NCBI GenBank assembly: GCA_008931825.1 | Contig: QXVZ01024191.1 | Location: forward strand, 1-50,052 | DNA length: 50,052 bases | Direction of reading: 5' to 3' | Source of the DNA: Phallusia fumigata | Lineage: Eukaryota > Chordata > Ascidiacea > Phlebobranchia > Ascidiidae | Shown here: positions 21,801 to 33,700 of the stretch, piece by piece | How the letters are laid out: the number at the start of each line of letters is the position of its first letter | Position numbering within the stretch: the first letter of the stretch is position 1 | The notes under the pieces: generated by a model | Databases searched by the model: none | Told to the model about the DNA's origin: nothing | The model's input: only the letters and a program-made list of their open reading frames with translations | Translations under genes and position numbers: made by a program

Positions 21801-24800
21801 TTTTCAGCCTGTCACAGAATCGAACACTGGTGTACAGCAGGAATTCAAAATTTTACAAGGTATGGTAAGCTCTTTTGGTAAGCTAGCTTATGATATTTGT
21901 TTGTTTCCATTATTGCTGTACTTTTGTAAAACACATGGTACATTTGGGTGTATGTAAAAACCACCTGACCACTGTGACCGCTGTGGCAACTCTGTAAATA
22001 ATTTGTCATGAAAACTTAAATACAAAATTTCATGTCAAGTGGCCCGTGAATTTATTTGCAAATTGCATGTGGCCCTGCAGCTAAAAAGGTTGGGCACCCC
22101 TGGTGTACACTTTTTACACTCTGGCCACAACGGTCATGTAGTATATGCAGACTGGCAACAGCGGCGGTCAAGTGATTTTACATACACCCTCACATTTTAC
22201 CGAATTGAACCAAAAACACTCAAACTTACTTTTAATGCAAATATAAAAAATAAATAGATTTTAGACCTTAAGCTTGCAGTGCAGTTGCACTAACAACGTG
22301 ACCATATTTGGAATATTTTCTAAAAAGAAAAACATAATTTTGCATGTCTTGAAAAATACTATTTATTGTACATTTTTTGCAGGAAAAATGGTTCCCATCT
22401 CAAGTGAAACAAATCAAACCCCCGGAAAACATGTTACAAAATCCAATTATGCAATGTCAGGTCTTAGGAAAAATCCGACGGTTACAACAACTCAGCACCA
22501 ACATTGTGTTAAGACGCAGACACCAAGACTAGACAATGTTCAGTCTTTTTGCTCAACAGAGACAACCATGGAAACCTTGCAAAGTGTTTCCCAGTGCTCG
22601 AGCCAAGAGCTGATTGTCCAAGGCAACTCGAACTCAAAAATGAAGATCACAGTTCCACCAAACACCTCAGTAAGCGTTGTATAAGTAATGTATTATATGA
22701 GTCGTAGTTTTCAACCATCTATCATGAAGCTGGTAAATCTTTCACATAGATGCACCTTTTTACTGTTAAGTTTATCTCCTTCCAGTCTTAAAACTTATGT
22801 AATTTGGGCATATTTGATAGAAGATAATACAAGATAAAATGTACTTGCTTTAATAACACTTTAAAATTTACATAGTATAATTTCTTAACTTCAGTGTGCA
22901 CCACTTGTTATAATGCAACACTATGGCTTGGCCACCCTACATCTGTAGACACTTTGTAAATGCTTCAACGTCAGTCAAGTAATAACCTTTTTGAAGTATA
23001 CCATATCAACGACCATGCCGTACTGCCATCCATTGTTAGGGATAAGAAATAGTCTGGTACATATGTAGTTATGTTTACCACATACCTTGTTGCGAATGGC
23101 ACACCGTACCACCCTAGCATACCTTTTGATGATTTGCACAGCAAACCAAAACTTACTTCCATTACTTTCTTGTTTTAAGCCTGAAAGCCTTCAGCAAATA
23201 TTAAAGTTGGCCTTGAAAGCAATGAATGAGTACAAGGTAAGATTATCACTTTACTTCCCCTTGATAACATTTTGCTTTTAAAGCTATTTTAGAATAGATC
23301 TCTGGAAAACTGTGTTTTTTTAATGAACCTAAATTTCAAGGCTTTTAAAATGCAGTTTGCCTAGTACCAGCAGCCAAATCATTCTTTAATCATGGCTGTA
23401 TGCTGTTTTTGCAGTTTTTCCAAAATTGATGATGCTATGTTTAAGGAGAATAGCTATTCCTGCGTTTGCATCGAATTATTTTGTTTCTTGTAAACTTGTT
23501 TTCATACCTATCAATTTTACTGGAAAAAACAGTGATGATCGATGATCGTATTGTCTTTACAGAGCCCGACATTGCTCATTATAAACACTTGCATCATACA
23601 ATAAAGTTTAATCATTTTATTCAGACCATGAAAAAGGATGGACCTGTTGTGATAACAGGCAATGTTCCAGTTGCTGCGACGAGTGAAAAATCCTTTCAGG
23701 TTTTTTCAGTTTTCTTTAATGTTGTCACCTTACTGAATACTTGTGATTTGACTCTACCTTTTATTATCAGGACACAGTTTCCACAGCAGTGACATCACTG
23801 AAAGTTGGTGCTCTAAAGCATGGTGAGTGTGTGATGGCATGGATAAAAAATGAGATTTACTTTGCAGCATTATTACAGTTTATATTTAAAGAAATAGATA
23901 TGCAAGTTATGTAAGATTAGAATATCAACATATGGCTTTGTATGTCTGAAGATGGGATCAGTTTGAAATGCCTAGATAAAAAGATTTCAAATACAAATAT
24001 TAGAACTTCTTTTCTGTATTTCGAAATCCTTGTGTGCATCGTTTTGAATCTAGTTTACTGCTTGCAGCCAAGTCAAAAGGAAAAAACAAACGTGTCCCAT
24101 GCAGTTGTCCAAACTGCATCATGGCCGGAAGGTAAGAATGAATATGCAAAGCTTGCACGCTCTTGTGATAAATATTTTTGTGACATTCTTAAAGTCTGGA
24201 CTTTGATAAATGTTTAACACATCAATAATATGTCAGTTTGTAATAATTCTGGTAAGATAGTAACCATTGTTTAACCTTGAATAAAACATATTCTTCGATA
24301 CCAAAGATCATACAACAACAAAGAAACATACCAAAGATCATACAACAACAAAGACAAGTCAAAAAATCGTTTTACTTTGCTAAGGCGGCGTTCAAGTGAA
24401 AACAAAGGACCCCGAATTCACATTTGCCATCACTCGGGTTGTAGAAAGTGGTACACCAAGACTAGCAACCTAAGGGCTCATCTTCGAACACACACTGGTG
24501 AAAGACCATATGTATGCACTTCCAACAACTGTAGCAAAAGATTTAATCGCTCCGATGAGCTGTTACGTCATGTGAGAACGCATACAGGTAAAAACCTGTC
24601 CTTGAAATGAGAATTTTTCTTTAGAAGTTGTGTGTAACTGTGTATAAATCACAGTACACCTGCAAGAGGCGTTATAGACTCCTGTCGTGGGTTTCGAAAT
24701 CCCACCACAGGTTTTTTTTCAGGCCATGCTTTGCTGAGAGGAAATGCTTGGAAGGCGGACTATGTTACGGTATAATGTCTTGCAGGCCTGGCGTACTCGG

Positions 24801-26269
24801 GGGAGATCCCAGTACCAAATATGCACAAGCATACATTTACATGTAAACTGTGTTTACGACAGTTTTTTCGCATACTTAATGAAAATGCACTTCTCAGTTA
24901 GTACAGTATTTGCGTACCACCTACTAATAAAATTCCTTAGATTCTTGAATAGAGAACGTCATTATCGCTTCAATCAAATGTGACTTTATACAAGAACTGG
25001 TAAACGACATAATAATGCTATAATGCAATAGAAATATTTTTTTTTTGCAATCCATTACATAAATACGCAAAAACAGTTGCTCGCGTGCCAGCCAGAAGAC
25101 CTTTGCTTATCCGGTGGTACGCATGCCATAGTTTGGGAATCACTGGTATAAAGGATAAACCAGACGACGGGCACTTTAATTCAGTTTTCTGCTCACAACA
25201 GCACTTAGCAACTGTTGCCTTAGTTTTTTAATGTGGTAAAAAATGTTAAAAAGATTTGTTCTTCACGAATGCGCACATTTCTAGGATTTCTATAACTATC
25301 ACCCGAGCCCACTGTTTTTTTTTAATTTGTCTCCGGTGTTTTTATGCAAATGTTGTTTTCACTCTGTTTTTTCTGTCCAACGCCAATTTGTTCCCACCGT
25401 TGGGGCTCAAAATATTCATTTTTTTTCAAATTTGCACACACGATAGACGGGTAGCTGATGTTGTGCAATGTACCTTTTGCCACTAGTTGACCCACCGGTT
25501 CACCCACAGGCCCCCAAAATGACCCACCAGGTTCACCCACAGGCCCCCCAAACGTAAAAATTAAAAATACAGCAATATTTAAATGGTTTTTCAAATCAAA
25601 ACTATCCAACAGATACTAAATATGGTTCTCACAGAATCTGTCCCTCCAATAGTAGGCATCTGCACATTGACGATCACTGTGTAATCTCGATTCAAAATTA
25701 TAACAGTGAAGCTATGCTTCAAACACAAAATCAGTCAATGGCTGTTCGTTAAAAAAGAGATATATATTTCACCTGAGTAGGCATCGTCAGTCTCAGTGCC
25801 AACAGATACTGTGTGGCAACGAAACAAAGGTGGTGTTACTCGGGTGTGCCGACCATGTAAGAAAACCTCACCGATATAAAGCCACTTCTGTGAGATTCGA
25901 TAGCTTCTGTGGACTGCTATCATAGAAGTTTAAAAACGATCAGTTAAAACTGGTATCTCAGATTTCGCATACGAGTGATTACTAGGCTTTAAATCCTGGA
26001 CCAGACCACGCCAGCGATTTGGGCCGTACCACTGACACCAAGTGAACGTTTTTAGGCATGAATAAAGCCCTAGAAAGCCTGTAAATAGTAAGTCATGAAC
26101 CTGCTACTTGGGTTTTTAGATTCAAAAGTTAATTCTGCATGGCCCTAACACCAGCATGTTTACATTCATAGGTGAAAAGCGCTTTAGCTGCGAAGAATGT
26201 GGACACGGCTTCATGCGCCGTGACCATTTGCACCAACATTTAAAGATCCACCGCAAGAAGGTCACGTGA
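18818..26269 (+). CDS. Sp-family zinc-finger transcription factor, twelve exons, 399 aa
   Basis: Exons: 18818-18868, 19090-19233, 19535-19616, 19897-19931, 20006-20057, 20494-20780, 23180-23236, 23625-23699, 23771-23822, 24068-24131, 24385-24587 and 26172-26269. All have GT-AG borders with matching phases and total 1200 nt. The C terminus has a Buttonhead box (C290-S-C-P-N-C295) and three C2H2 fingers (C314-H336, C344-H366, C374-H394) with TGERP/TGEKR linkers, the Sp1-4 layout. Contact residues differ slightly from Sp1: finger 1 reads KTSNLRA (N for H) and finger 3 RRDHLHQ (Q for K); finger 2 keeps RSDELLR. The N-terminal half is Ser/Thr/Gln-rich, like an activation domain. It should bind GC/GT boxes in the nucleus. 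Exons 4-6 recur at 21699-22669 because of an unmerged haplotype. The family is secure; which Sp member is not. Confidence 0.88.
19263..19489. mobile_element. hAT-type MITE in intron 2 of the Sp-like gene
   Basis: The left end CAGTGTTTCCCAATTTATGG is mirrored by the right end, which reads CGGTGGTTCCCAACC on the other strand. The flanks AGCTAGTG and AACTAGCA match at 5 of 8 bases, a weak target duplication. The interior repeats GGGTCACT several times and has no coding capacity. Confidence 0.5.
20230..20300. mobile_element. terminal fragment of a hAT element, intron 5 of the Sp-like gene
   Basis: The stretch GGTTGGGCACCCCTG ending at 20300 is a typical hAT 3' end (CAGGGGTGCCCAACC on the other strand). 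It is preceded by GTGGCCC-type subterminal repeats. The opposite end was not found. The same fragment is at about 22032-22102 in the second haplotype, so it predates the split. Confidence 0.4.
21201..21285. mobile_element. MITE copy, half missing in the other haplotype
   Basis: About 85 bp with ends ATGGCAGTACGGTACC and, on the other strand, ATGGCAGTATGGCATGG, the same family as 17093-17206. In the second haplotype (about 22998-23030) the left half is gone together with about 95 bp of flank. Confidence 0.5.
21699..22669 (+). CDS. second-haplotype exons 4-6 of the Sp-like gene
   Basis: Exons 21699-21733, 21808-21859 and 22383-22669 are the same lengths (35, 52 and 287 nt) and phases as exons 4-6 at 19897-20780, with scattered amino-acid changes. 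A transcript should use one set only. Splicing both sets would keep the frame but repeat about 125 residues, which has no precedent in the family. Confidence 0.75.
24299..24354. repeat. two-copy tandem repeat, period 30 bp
   Basis: The unit TACCAAAGATCATACAACAA (first 20 bases) occurs twice, 30 bp apart, just before exon 11 of the Sp-like gene. It is intronic by the splice model. Confidence 0.7.
24640..24716 (+). repeat. tRNA-like fragment with B box
   Basis: Contains GTGGGTTTCGAAATCCCAC, a B-box-like T arm with a short stem, followed by ACAGG and a run of eight T, like a pol III terminator. No good A box was seen upstream. It is probably the tail half of a SINE or a tRNA pseudogene within the last intron of the Sp-like gene. 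Confidence 0.35.
25488..25552. repeat. two-copy tandem repeat, period about 32 bp
   Basis: TGACCCACC followed by GGTTCACCCACAGGCCCCC occurs twice in a row. Reverse-strand translation gives a GGPVGEP-type repeat, but no exon is supported there. Confidence 0.7.
25750..25921 (-). CDS. possible isolated exon of an unrecognised minus-strand gene
   Basis: On the minus strand a plausible acceptor (TTCTATGATAG) is followed by an open frame of about 57 codons, protein-like (it contains [14 protein letters not shown] and [19 protein letters not shown]). It ends at a good donor (CTCAG|GTGAAAT). It sits in the last intron of the Sp-like gene on the opposite strand. I do not recognise the family. It could pair with the putative first exon at 28905-29078 by phase, if a further small exon such as 27902-27964 lies between. 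All of this is speculative. Confidence 0.22.
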
Positions 26270-28458
26270 CAAGCACTAGGCGCCCCCGTGCGGTTTGTTG
26301 TGTCCCTGAATACACCACACTTCGCTTTAAGATTCTGAAGAGTCTAGTGGAATGTTGTTCCTTCAGTACTGGAGTACACAGTGGATGTGCTGGTGCGGCA
26401 GAGATTATAGGTGTAAGGTGAGTTATTGGACACATGCGGTTGGAGGAACCTCGAGAGTATTAAAGGGAAAAACCTTTGCTTACTTGTGTTAGCTCCTACT
26501 TTGATAGTACTTAATTATGTGGTACACCATACATTATATAGCCCTTGCACAAAACCTGTTACAAGATTTTTAACTCTTTATTCATATGTGATCATTTACA
26601 AAGTTCTTGGCCTGCTGTCGAATTTTCGTATTGTTTGATTTTCTTTGGCATATGAGTGTCATTTAAGAGGAAGAAATGCTCGGCTGTTCCAACAGTTTGC
26701 GATTTGCATTAGAGTATATTTCCAAGTTTGATAAAAAACCTAAATTTTTTGGATCATTGGAATACACAAAAATTTTAATATGTTACGGTTTCGCAGTAAC
26801 ATTTGGTACCTAGTAAATGGGACACTTTTGAGTAAAATATATGCACATTCCGTTTTATTTGTTTCAAGTCAGCAGTTATGTTGTATGAGATTGTTACGAA
26901 ATACAATCACGTGCTTCATCTCAAAAGTTACCTGTTTTTTCTTACAAGACTCTAACTACTTATGGGTAAAAGCCACCCACAGGGCCCAGACAACCTTCCA
27001 TCTATGTCAGTGTTTCCCAACCGGTGGTACGACGGCATTCCAGGTGGTACGCGAGCACATTTTCGTAATTTGCGGATATAGTTCAAATTGACAAAAAATT
27101 GTAAGTGATCTCAAAATGTTTGTTACTTCATCCCCTAGGTTACTTTGTAGCACTCAACTGGTCTATTCAAAGTGCAGAAGTACGATGGCCAACAACCTTT
27201 TATGAACAATATTTGTTTTTCTCAAAATTATTTAGTCATAAAGATAACAAAGGCAATGTTAATGCGTCAGCAATTGCAGTAGAAAATCGCCTCGCCTCCC
27301 CCGGACATGATTTTCGGTGCTCAGTAAGAAAAGTTGTGCCCCGCATCGATCGTCTTAAGGAGAACAAGCAAATACAGACCATTAGTTTGAACTACGCTTT
27401 TCGTTGCTTTCGTATCTGATATTATTCGATTCAGGAAATAAAATAGTTATCAGATCAAAATTGCGTTTTTCTCAAACTAGGTGGTACGCGTCGAAATTGT
27501 TTTACCTCCAAGTGGTACGCAACCACAAAAAGATTGGGAATCACTGCTCTATGTTGTTCCCAGAAGAACTAACATGTTTTGCATACAAAAAGTTGTACTA
27601 CAACTTACAATAACTGAGTGTTGTGGATACTGGAGATGTTGTACTGCTGCAGGATCGAACAAGATCTGGTGTAACCTACAAATTCTTCCAGTAAATTGAA
27701 CCCTTTGAACGCAAACTGCTCCATCATTCGTAATATTCCGACACATTAAGTAACACGGTTCGACTACGTCAATACAAATGATAAGCCACCTCCCATACTT
27801 TGAACTTGATTAGCATTTAAGTTATGAAAAGGCTTCATTCAGAAGCACTTAAGAGCATCGAATTGAACCTTGTCGAATCACGACAGAGTGTTGGTATACT
27901 TGTCAATTCATAACAAGTTTGTCTGGCAATAATGATGTCTGTTTGCCTTAGCGATCGTGTCTTGCAAAACGTGTTGAGCAAGGTGGTAAAAGCTTGTTCA
28001 TTTCGTTTAGGGGACATGCTTAAAAAATTTTAACTCAGAATGTCACTTCGCATAAACAACCATCCAGTTTTGGACTTTGCTCAAGAAATAAACACGAAAA
28101 AGTGATTCCAGACGAAAAAGGCCGCGGTGTTTAAAACACGTTTCCAATGACTTTTTCATTACCTTTGGAATGAGTAGGCCCCAAAATTATCTAAAATTGA
28201 ACACCTTTATTTCATTGATGGCCACCCACGGTCATACCCAAAAAAGAAAGTCTGGGTGGCCATGTATTACGTGTGCCACGCGCAAACGGGTGTCAATAAC
28301 AAGTAACGAAGGTGTTTTGTACATTGCTGTGCCATAAAAATAAACAGGCTCTAAGGGCGACTGGTAAATTATACAGCGTCTCCCATGTAGAGAAATGCCT
28401 GTAAAGGACCGAACGTGTTTCCAAGTCTGGAGTGTTTTCTGTACACTGGTGCTAGTTG
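26270..28458. other. 3' flank of the Sp-like gene
   Basis: Should begin with the 3' UTR of the Sp-like gene; an ATTAAA near 26458 is a weak poly(A) candidate. It contains the hAT element at 27008-27546. No other supported exon; a minus-strand frame at 28017-27835 has a possible small exon (27964-27902), listed only as a speculation. Confidence 0.4.
27008..27546. mobile_element. non-autonomous hAT element (539 bp) with 8-bp target duplication
   Basis: The left end CAGTGTTTCCCAACCGGTGG is mirrored by the right end, which reads CAGTGATTCCCAATC on the other strand. The flanks ATCTATGT (27000-27007) and CTCTATGT (27547-27554) match at 7 of 8. Subterminal GGTGGTACG repeats occur at both ends (about 27022, 27044, 27480 and 27512). 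The longest internal frame (27105-27419) shows no transposase features. A related solo end with GGTGGTACGC and GGGAATCACTG lies at about 25112-25145. Confidence 0.75.
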
Positions 28459-28904
28459 GTTCAGAAGAGAAAATGCTTTGACTGGATAGTTAGTAATTTC
28501 AAAGTGATTTACGAGAGGCATTTTCCAAATATACCAAGACGGATGGTTTGTTCTTAAATTTAGATTTTTATTTCCGGCGGACGAAGCAACGCCCGAATGG
28601 ATACAAAAGGTCTGCTCTCAGCTGTTCCGTAGATGTATTATAAATGTGCATTATCACATTTTAAACTTTGGTGACTTCATAGCTTGTGTGATTTCAACTT
28701 GGGTGGTCAAAACAAGGCCTGAATGCGCGTTTTTTTAACGGACCCACTACGTGACTGATAGCTACAGCGTAGAAAAGTTGTTTGTCAAAGAAACTTTGTC
28801 GAATTTTTTCTGTAAGCAGAGACCCCAACCAATAAAAAATATATTTGGCAGTCAACGGGACCGCACGGTGGCGACAAAAAGCACAACACCTACAACAAAC
28901 ATAC

Positions 28905-29078
28905 CCTGAGGAGAAACTCTCTTTCTAGAGAGCTGCCGTTGGCCTTTTTCTTTCCACAATTTCCGTTGTGAATTGTTTCCCGGTCGTTTCCCCGAGTTGC
29001 TAAGCATTGTTCAGCGGACTGTTGGGTGCTTCCTTGCTGTGCTACAGTGCTTTGGCCATTGTCGCCTGCAGTAGTCAT
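28905..29078 (-). CDS. possible first coding exon of an unrecognised minus-strand gene
   Basis: On the minus strand an ATG opens 58 codons (MTTAGDNGQSTVAQQG..., Gln/Ser/Asn-rich) that end at a strong donor (CTCAGG|GTATGT). The same exon appears in the second haplotype (29972-30145) with one Glu to Gly change. No continuing exon is certain; see 25750-25921. It lies divergent to the TNFR-like gene, 1.7 kb (or about 0.6 kb from the second copy) from its start, so it could share its promoter region. Confidence 0.3.
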
Positions 29079-29339
29079 GTTGTGTGCTGAGTTGTATGTA
29101 GCTACAGGTCGAAATGCGATAGGTGTGCGAACTGGAAACCCAGAAATAATTGCTGTTCAGTTGTTTGGACCGTACAAGGCTAATGAGTCGCAGTTCACAG
29201 TAATGAGTCAAAATTTGATGGGTTGTTTGGCTTTGCAGATAAATGTGGTTGCAAAAAGTAAATGGTACATTTTAAATAGTGCTTGCCAGCTTATGGTTAA
29301 AAGCACACGAGCTTTGATAACAATGCATATCTGGCTGTA

Positions 29340-29525
29340 NNNNNNNNNNNNNNNNNNNNNNNNNNNNNNNNNNNNNNNNNNNNNNNNNNNNNNNNNNNNN
29401 NNNNNNNNNNNNNNNNNNNNNNNNNNNNNNNNNNNNNNNNNNNNNNNNNNNNNNNNNNNNNNNNNNNNNNNNNNNNNNNNNNNNNNNNNNNNNNNNNNNN
29501 NNNNNNNNNNNNNNNNNNNNNNNNN
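29340..29525. other. assembly gap (186 N)
   Basis: Run of unknown bases. The flanking sequences are duplicates, so the gap size is likely an artefact. Confidence 0.99.
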
Positions 29526-30757
29526 GTTCAGAAGAGAAAATGCTTTGACTGGATAGTTAGTAATTTCAAAGTGATTTACGAGAGGCATTTTCCAAATATA
29601 CCAAGACGGATGGTTTGTTCTTAAATTTAGATTTTTATTTCCGGCGGACGAAGCAACGCCCGAATGGATACAAAAGGTCTGCTCTCAGCTGTTCCGTAGA
29701 TGTATTATAAATGTGCATTATCACATTTTAAACTTTGGTGACTTCATAGCTTGTGTGATTTCAACTTGGGTGGTCAAAACAAGGCCTGAATGCGCGTTTT
29801 TTTAACGGACCCACTACGTGACTGATAGCTACAGCGTAGAAAAGTTGTTTGTCAAAGAAACTTTGTCGAATTTTTTCTGTAAGCAGAGACCCCAACCAAT
29901 AAAAAATATATTTGGCAGTCAACGGGACCGCACGGTGGCGACAAAAAGCACAACACCTACAACAAACATACCCTGAGGAGAAACTCTCTTCCTAGAGAGC
30001 TGCCGTTGGCCTTTTTCTTTCCACAATTTCCGTTGTGAATTGTTTCCCGGTCGTTTCCCCGAGTTGCTAAGCATTGTTCAGCGGACTGTTGGGTGCTTCC
30101 TTGCTGTGCTACAGTGCTTTGGCCATTGTCGCCTGCAGTAGTCATGTTGTGTGCTGAGTTGTATGTAGCTACAGGTCGAAATGCGATAGGTGTGCGAACT
30201 GGAAACCCAGAAATAATTGCTGTTCAGTTGTTTGGACCGTACAAGGCTAATGAGTCGCAGTTCACAGTAATGAGTCAAAATTTGATGGGTTGTTTGGCTT
30301 TGCAGATAAATGTGGTTGCAAAAAGTAAATGGTACATTTTAAATAGTGCTTGCCAGCTTATGGTTAAAAGCACACGAGCTTTGATAACAATGCATATCTG
30401 GCTGTAGGTAAAGTTCAAAATGCGTATTCATGACGTCACACTTGCGAGTTATGAAAGCGAAATGAAAAGCTTTCTGAAACTTTTAACTAGAACAAAAAAG
30501 AGCTTTTTGAAAACTGCTTTTTTCATCGAGCACTTTCACACCTAGTAATTTAACTGCAGAATACGTGTCTAAAATTTGCACAAGCAACTTAAGTCGTGCA
30601 CGCGCACTGGTCTATTTCCTCTGTTGATCTAATCTACTACTTCCTTTAAAGGTTTTAATTACCTAAGCTGCAAAGCGTTGTTTCATGTGGGCGCAAACCT
30701 GCCCAACAAACTACATGAGTTAACGTGTTGTGCAAGATCACAAATACAAACGGGATT

Positions 30758-33700
30758 ATGGAACCTTGGAAATGTGTGATCGTTTTGACTGCTGTATTGA
30801 CGGTCTGCTGCGGAATCAATGCAAAGGTACCCACATTGTGATTTTCATGACTTCAGTGTAATGTTGTAACTTAAAAAATATGCCAGCGGGGCTGTTTTTT
30901 TACCATCCTAACCATGAATTTTAAGCCGATTTTGGTGATAGCACTTAAAAAGTGCCGTTTAAACCATTGTTAACAACCACTTGAGTATAAGTGTTTTTTA
31001 TGCTAAACAAAAGGGTTTCCCCAGCACGACTCTCTATCTTAAAGCGGGCTTTGCAATCAGCTTTGTTTAGTCAACCATGGCGACGGGACCAGCTTTAATT
31101 TTCACATTTTAGAGCCTAATTTACCTATTTTGGACACAATTGTAAATTTCTTCCCATGCAAATAAACAAATACTCAAACGTATCAAGGTAAAAGGAGTAA
31201 GGTAATGTAAACAACTTATATAATGACCAGCAACTTAATGCCACTGTCGGCAATGCGTCACCCGTATATTAAACGTTCTGCGAGGTTTTAGACATCGTAC
31301 AGCGGCGCCTTTCCAGGTAACACTTTTACTTGGTTTCCTATGTAAAATTCGCCTTTCAGTTCGCACCGCTAAACAGAGTCGAACCCGGACTAGTCAACAC
31401 GTCCACATTCCAACGTCACGCTTGCTTACACCCCTGCCTCAAGTTACCAAACGCCTTTGTCACTTTAGGCCTAGACATGGCGTTCGACATGTATCAGGTC
31501 TTGTATGTTGCGTGTAGGATATGTAATAAGCGCGTTTGTAACGAGCTTCGCGGGACCAACTGTGAACTTTTTCTATAAATCGTTCGGAACATGTAAGAAA
31601 TCTGATTTAAACCTGTTTAAAATCTTTCGAAAATCTTTTTTGGAAAGTCATTTATGTAATTTTGGACACAAACATATGACTAGGAGTTTAAGAGCTGGTA
31701 TTACTCAAGCAACTTTGTCACCATTATAATTGTAAACGGACCTTACGCTAGGCTTAACCTCCCACTTAACTCAATNCACAAACATATGACTAGGAGTTTA
31801 AGAGCTAGTATTACATTATAATTGTCAAACGGACCGTACGCTAGGCTTTAACCTGCCGCTTAACTCAATTGTAAAGCTGTTCCTAAGTTGATTTCAAAAT
31901 TTTGAAGATGTGCTGACCATTACTGCTGGGTAAACAATGCTAACCGGCCACTAGCATTTACGGAACAAGAAGTTGTGGTGTTATAGACTCCACGTTAATC
32001 CACGCACACCCTCCATTGATGATTCATTTGCTGTAATTCAATTGCCGGTTCCAGAATCGATTTGCAAAGGGCCAGTTTTAGGCTGTCTGAATTATTTATT
32101 GTCAACGCTAGATCCTGTGAACAACTGATTTGAAATTTACTTGGCACCATTTCAAACCTATATCTATTGGTTACAGCAACAATGTAATTAAAATTAGTAG
32201 GTCTGCTGAAAAATGGGGGTTATGCTGGAATTACATGAAGTTTTGAAGGTTCGCTTTCCTTATGTTCATGCTACAGAACAATCTAATAATGTAGTGCGAG
32301 TGTGACCAATTATTGCTGAACGTCCTACTAAAAGAGGAATTTAAGTTCGGTTTAATACACCAGTTCAGCACGTTCATGCAATAAGTATTTCAACGTGACT
32401 GTAAAGTCAAATTTGATTTGAAAAAACTCGTTTAGAATCTAAAAAGTCCGAATCGTGGGTTTCAGTTCGCATCCGGGACCCTTACTAAAGCGTACGTAGC
32501 CATGACAGATGCCGTAAACAATTGGGATTGACTCGTACTCGAATTACCAGCCAAGTCAGGTTGAGTCTGTGCAAACAAAGACCTACATTGACACGAGTCA
32601 AATCCAAACTGCGCACTTTTAGTGAAAATAACAATTTCAACGACAGTTTTGCACGAATAATTATGTTTTTAACTTCCTGAAGTGCCAAAAGACTTTGGAC
32701 CCGATCGGAACGATTATGTGCCACCATGATTGAAAAATGCTGTCCTATATTCCATTGGAAACGTCCAGTTGTAGCCATATTTATTCCAGTCAACGCAAAT
32801 ATGAATCACCTTTGTTCCGCCGCTATATGTTTTGGAACCTTCGCTCAAAACAGGAAAGCACTTTCGCATTCATTGTTTTGGCTATATTTGGAAATACGAA
32901 ATCGCATTCTTGGTTCATGTGACCGTTATATATTTCAAGTAAACTTTAAATACTGATATATTCCACAAAAGGCTATAGGTTTCAACACCCAAAATGTGGT
33001 GGTATTTTTGTTGTGAACAGGAAAATCAAATGGCCATTGTTAAAGATGTTGGGCAATTAAAACCGAACTCTAATCTTAACTCTCCCATCGTTTCCAGGTA
33101 ACAGGATTCTGGAGCGCGATATTTTTCTAGCACGTTTTTACCCACGTAAGGCTTGCCACGAACGGCATGCATAAGTTGACTTTTTCCAATATATATTTTC
33201 AGAGGAGAATATTGTGTAACACAGAATACGGATTTGAAGAGTAGCTTGATTAAAAATATAAATGCCAGAGAACTTGTTTTTCGTAAATAGATTTTATCGC
33301 AATCTTCGACAATCGTTAAGCACCGGTGGTGACCGCAGCGATTATGGAAACATTTGCAATACCCAAGCCTTCGTGGCTGACTGCTCAAAGCTTGTTGGTT
33401 AACCCGCTTTTACAAGCGCCAAACCGGATTTTGACCTCTTGTTGCGTAAACAAGGTAGCCTTTGTCCTGAAGGGAGTTCGTATAGCTTTGACGCCCCTTG
33501 TTAAAAGTTAACCCGCTCTCCGATGAAACTTACCTCTTATAATGCTCCGAAGTGTCAAGTGACTATTCCTACGTCAACAGAGCTGAAGTGACAAAGCGCG
33601 GTCTGCTCTCTGTGGCCCCTGTATAACGGAGCCACGTTGTGCAACCTGGATATTGTTAAAGTTCGAGCTTTGAGAATGTATGAGCCTGGGGTTTCCCAAC

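Larger units (their letters stand above)
19577..23124. repeat. unmerged haplotype overlap of about 1.8 kb inside the Sp-like gene
   Basis: 19577-21380 matches 21382-23124 across one n at 21381. Both contain exons 4, 5 and 6 and the 3' end of exon 3. Divergence is visibly higher than at the TBC join, with SNPs every few tens of bases and several indels. The largest indel is about 146 bp (21107-21252 present only in the left copy); the right copy has extra bases around 22256-22330. The boundaries at the n and the intact exons in both copies point to alleles. Confidence 0.85.
28459..30406. repeat. unmerged haplotype overlap of about 880 bp across an N gap
   Basis: 28459-29339 is repeated at 29526-30406 (offset 1067) with almost no change; one SNP was noticed (CTTTCTAGAG versus CTTCCTAGAG). 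The 186-N gap at 29340-29525 lies between them. The left copy stops at the gap and the right copy starts right after it. The gap is therefore probably negative in reality, an overlap. Confidence 0.85.

Noticed and set aside
19577-23124. Internal exon duplication in the Sp-like gene
   Set aside because: Same pattern: the repeat borders coincide with the n at 21381, and introns as well as exons are repeated.
23563-23624. Earlier acceptor (TTTACAG at 23562) for exon 8 of the Sp-like gene
   Set aside because: Its phase does not fit exon 7, which ends in phase 0; the acceptor TTTTATTCAG at 23624 does fit.
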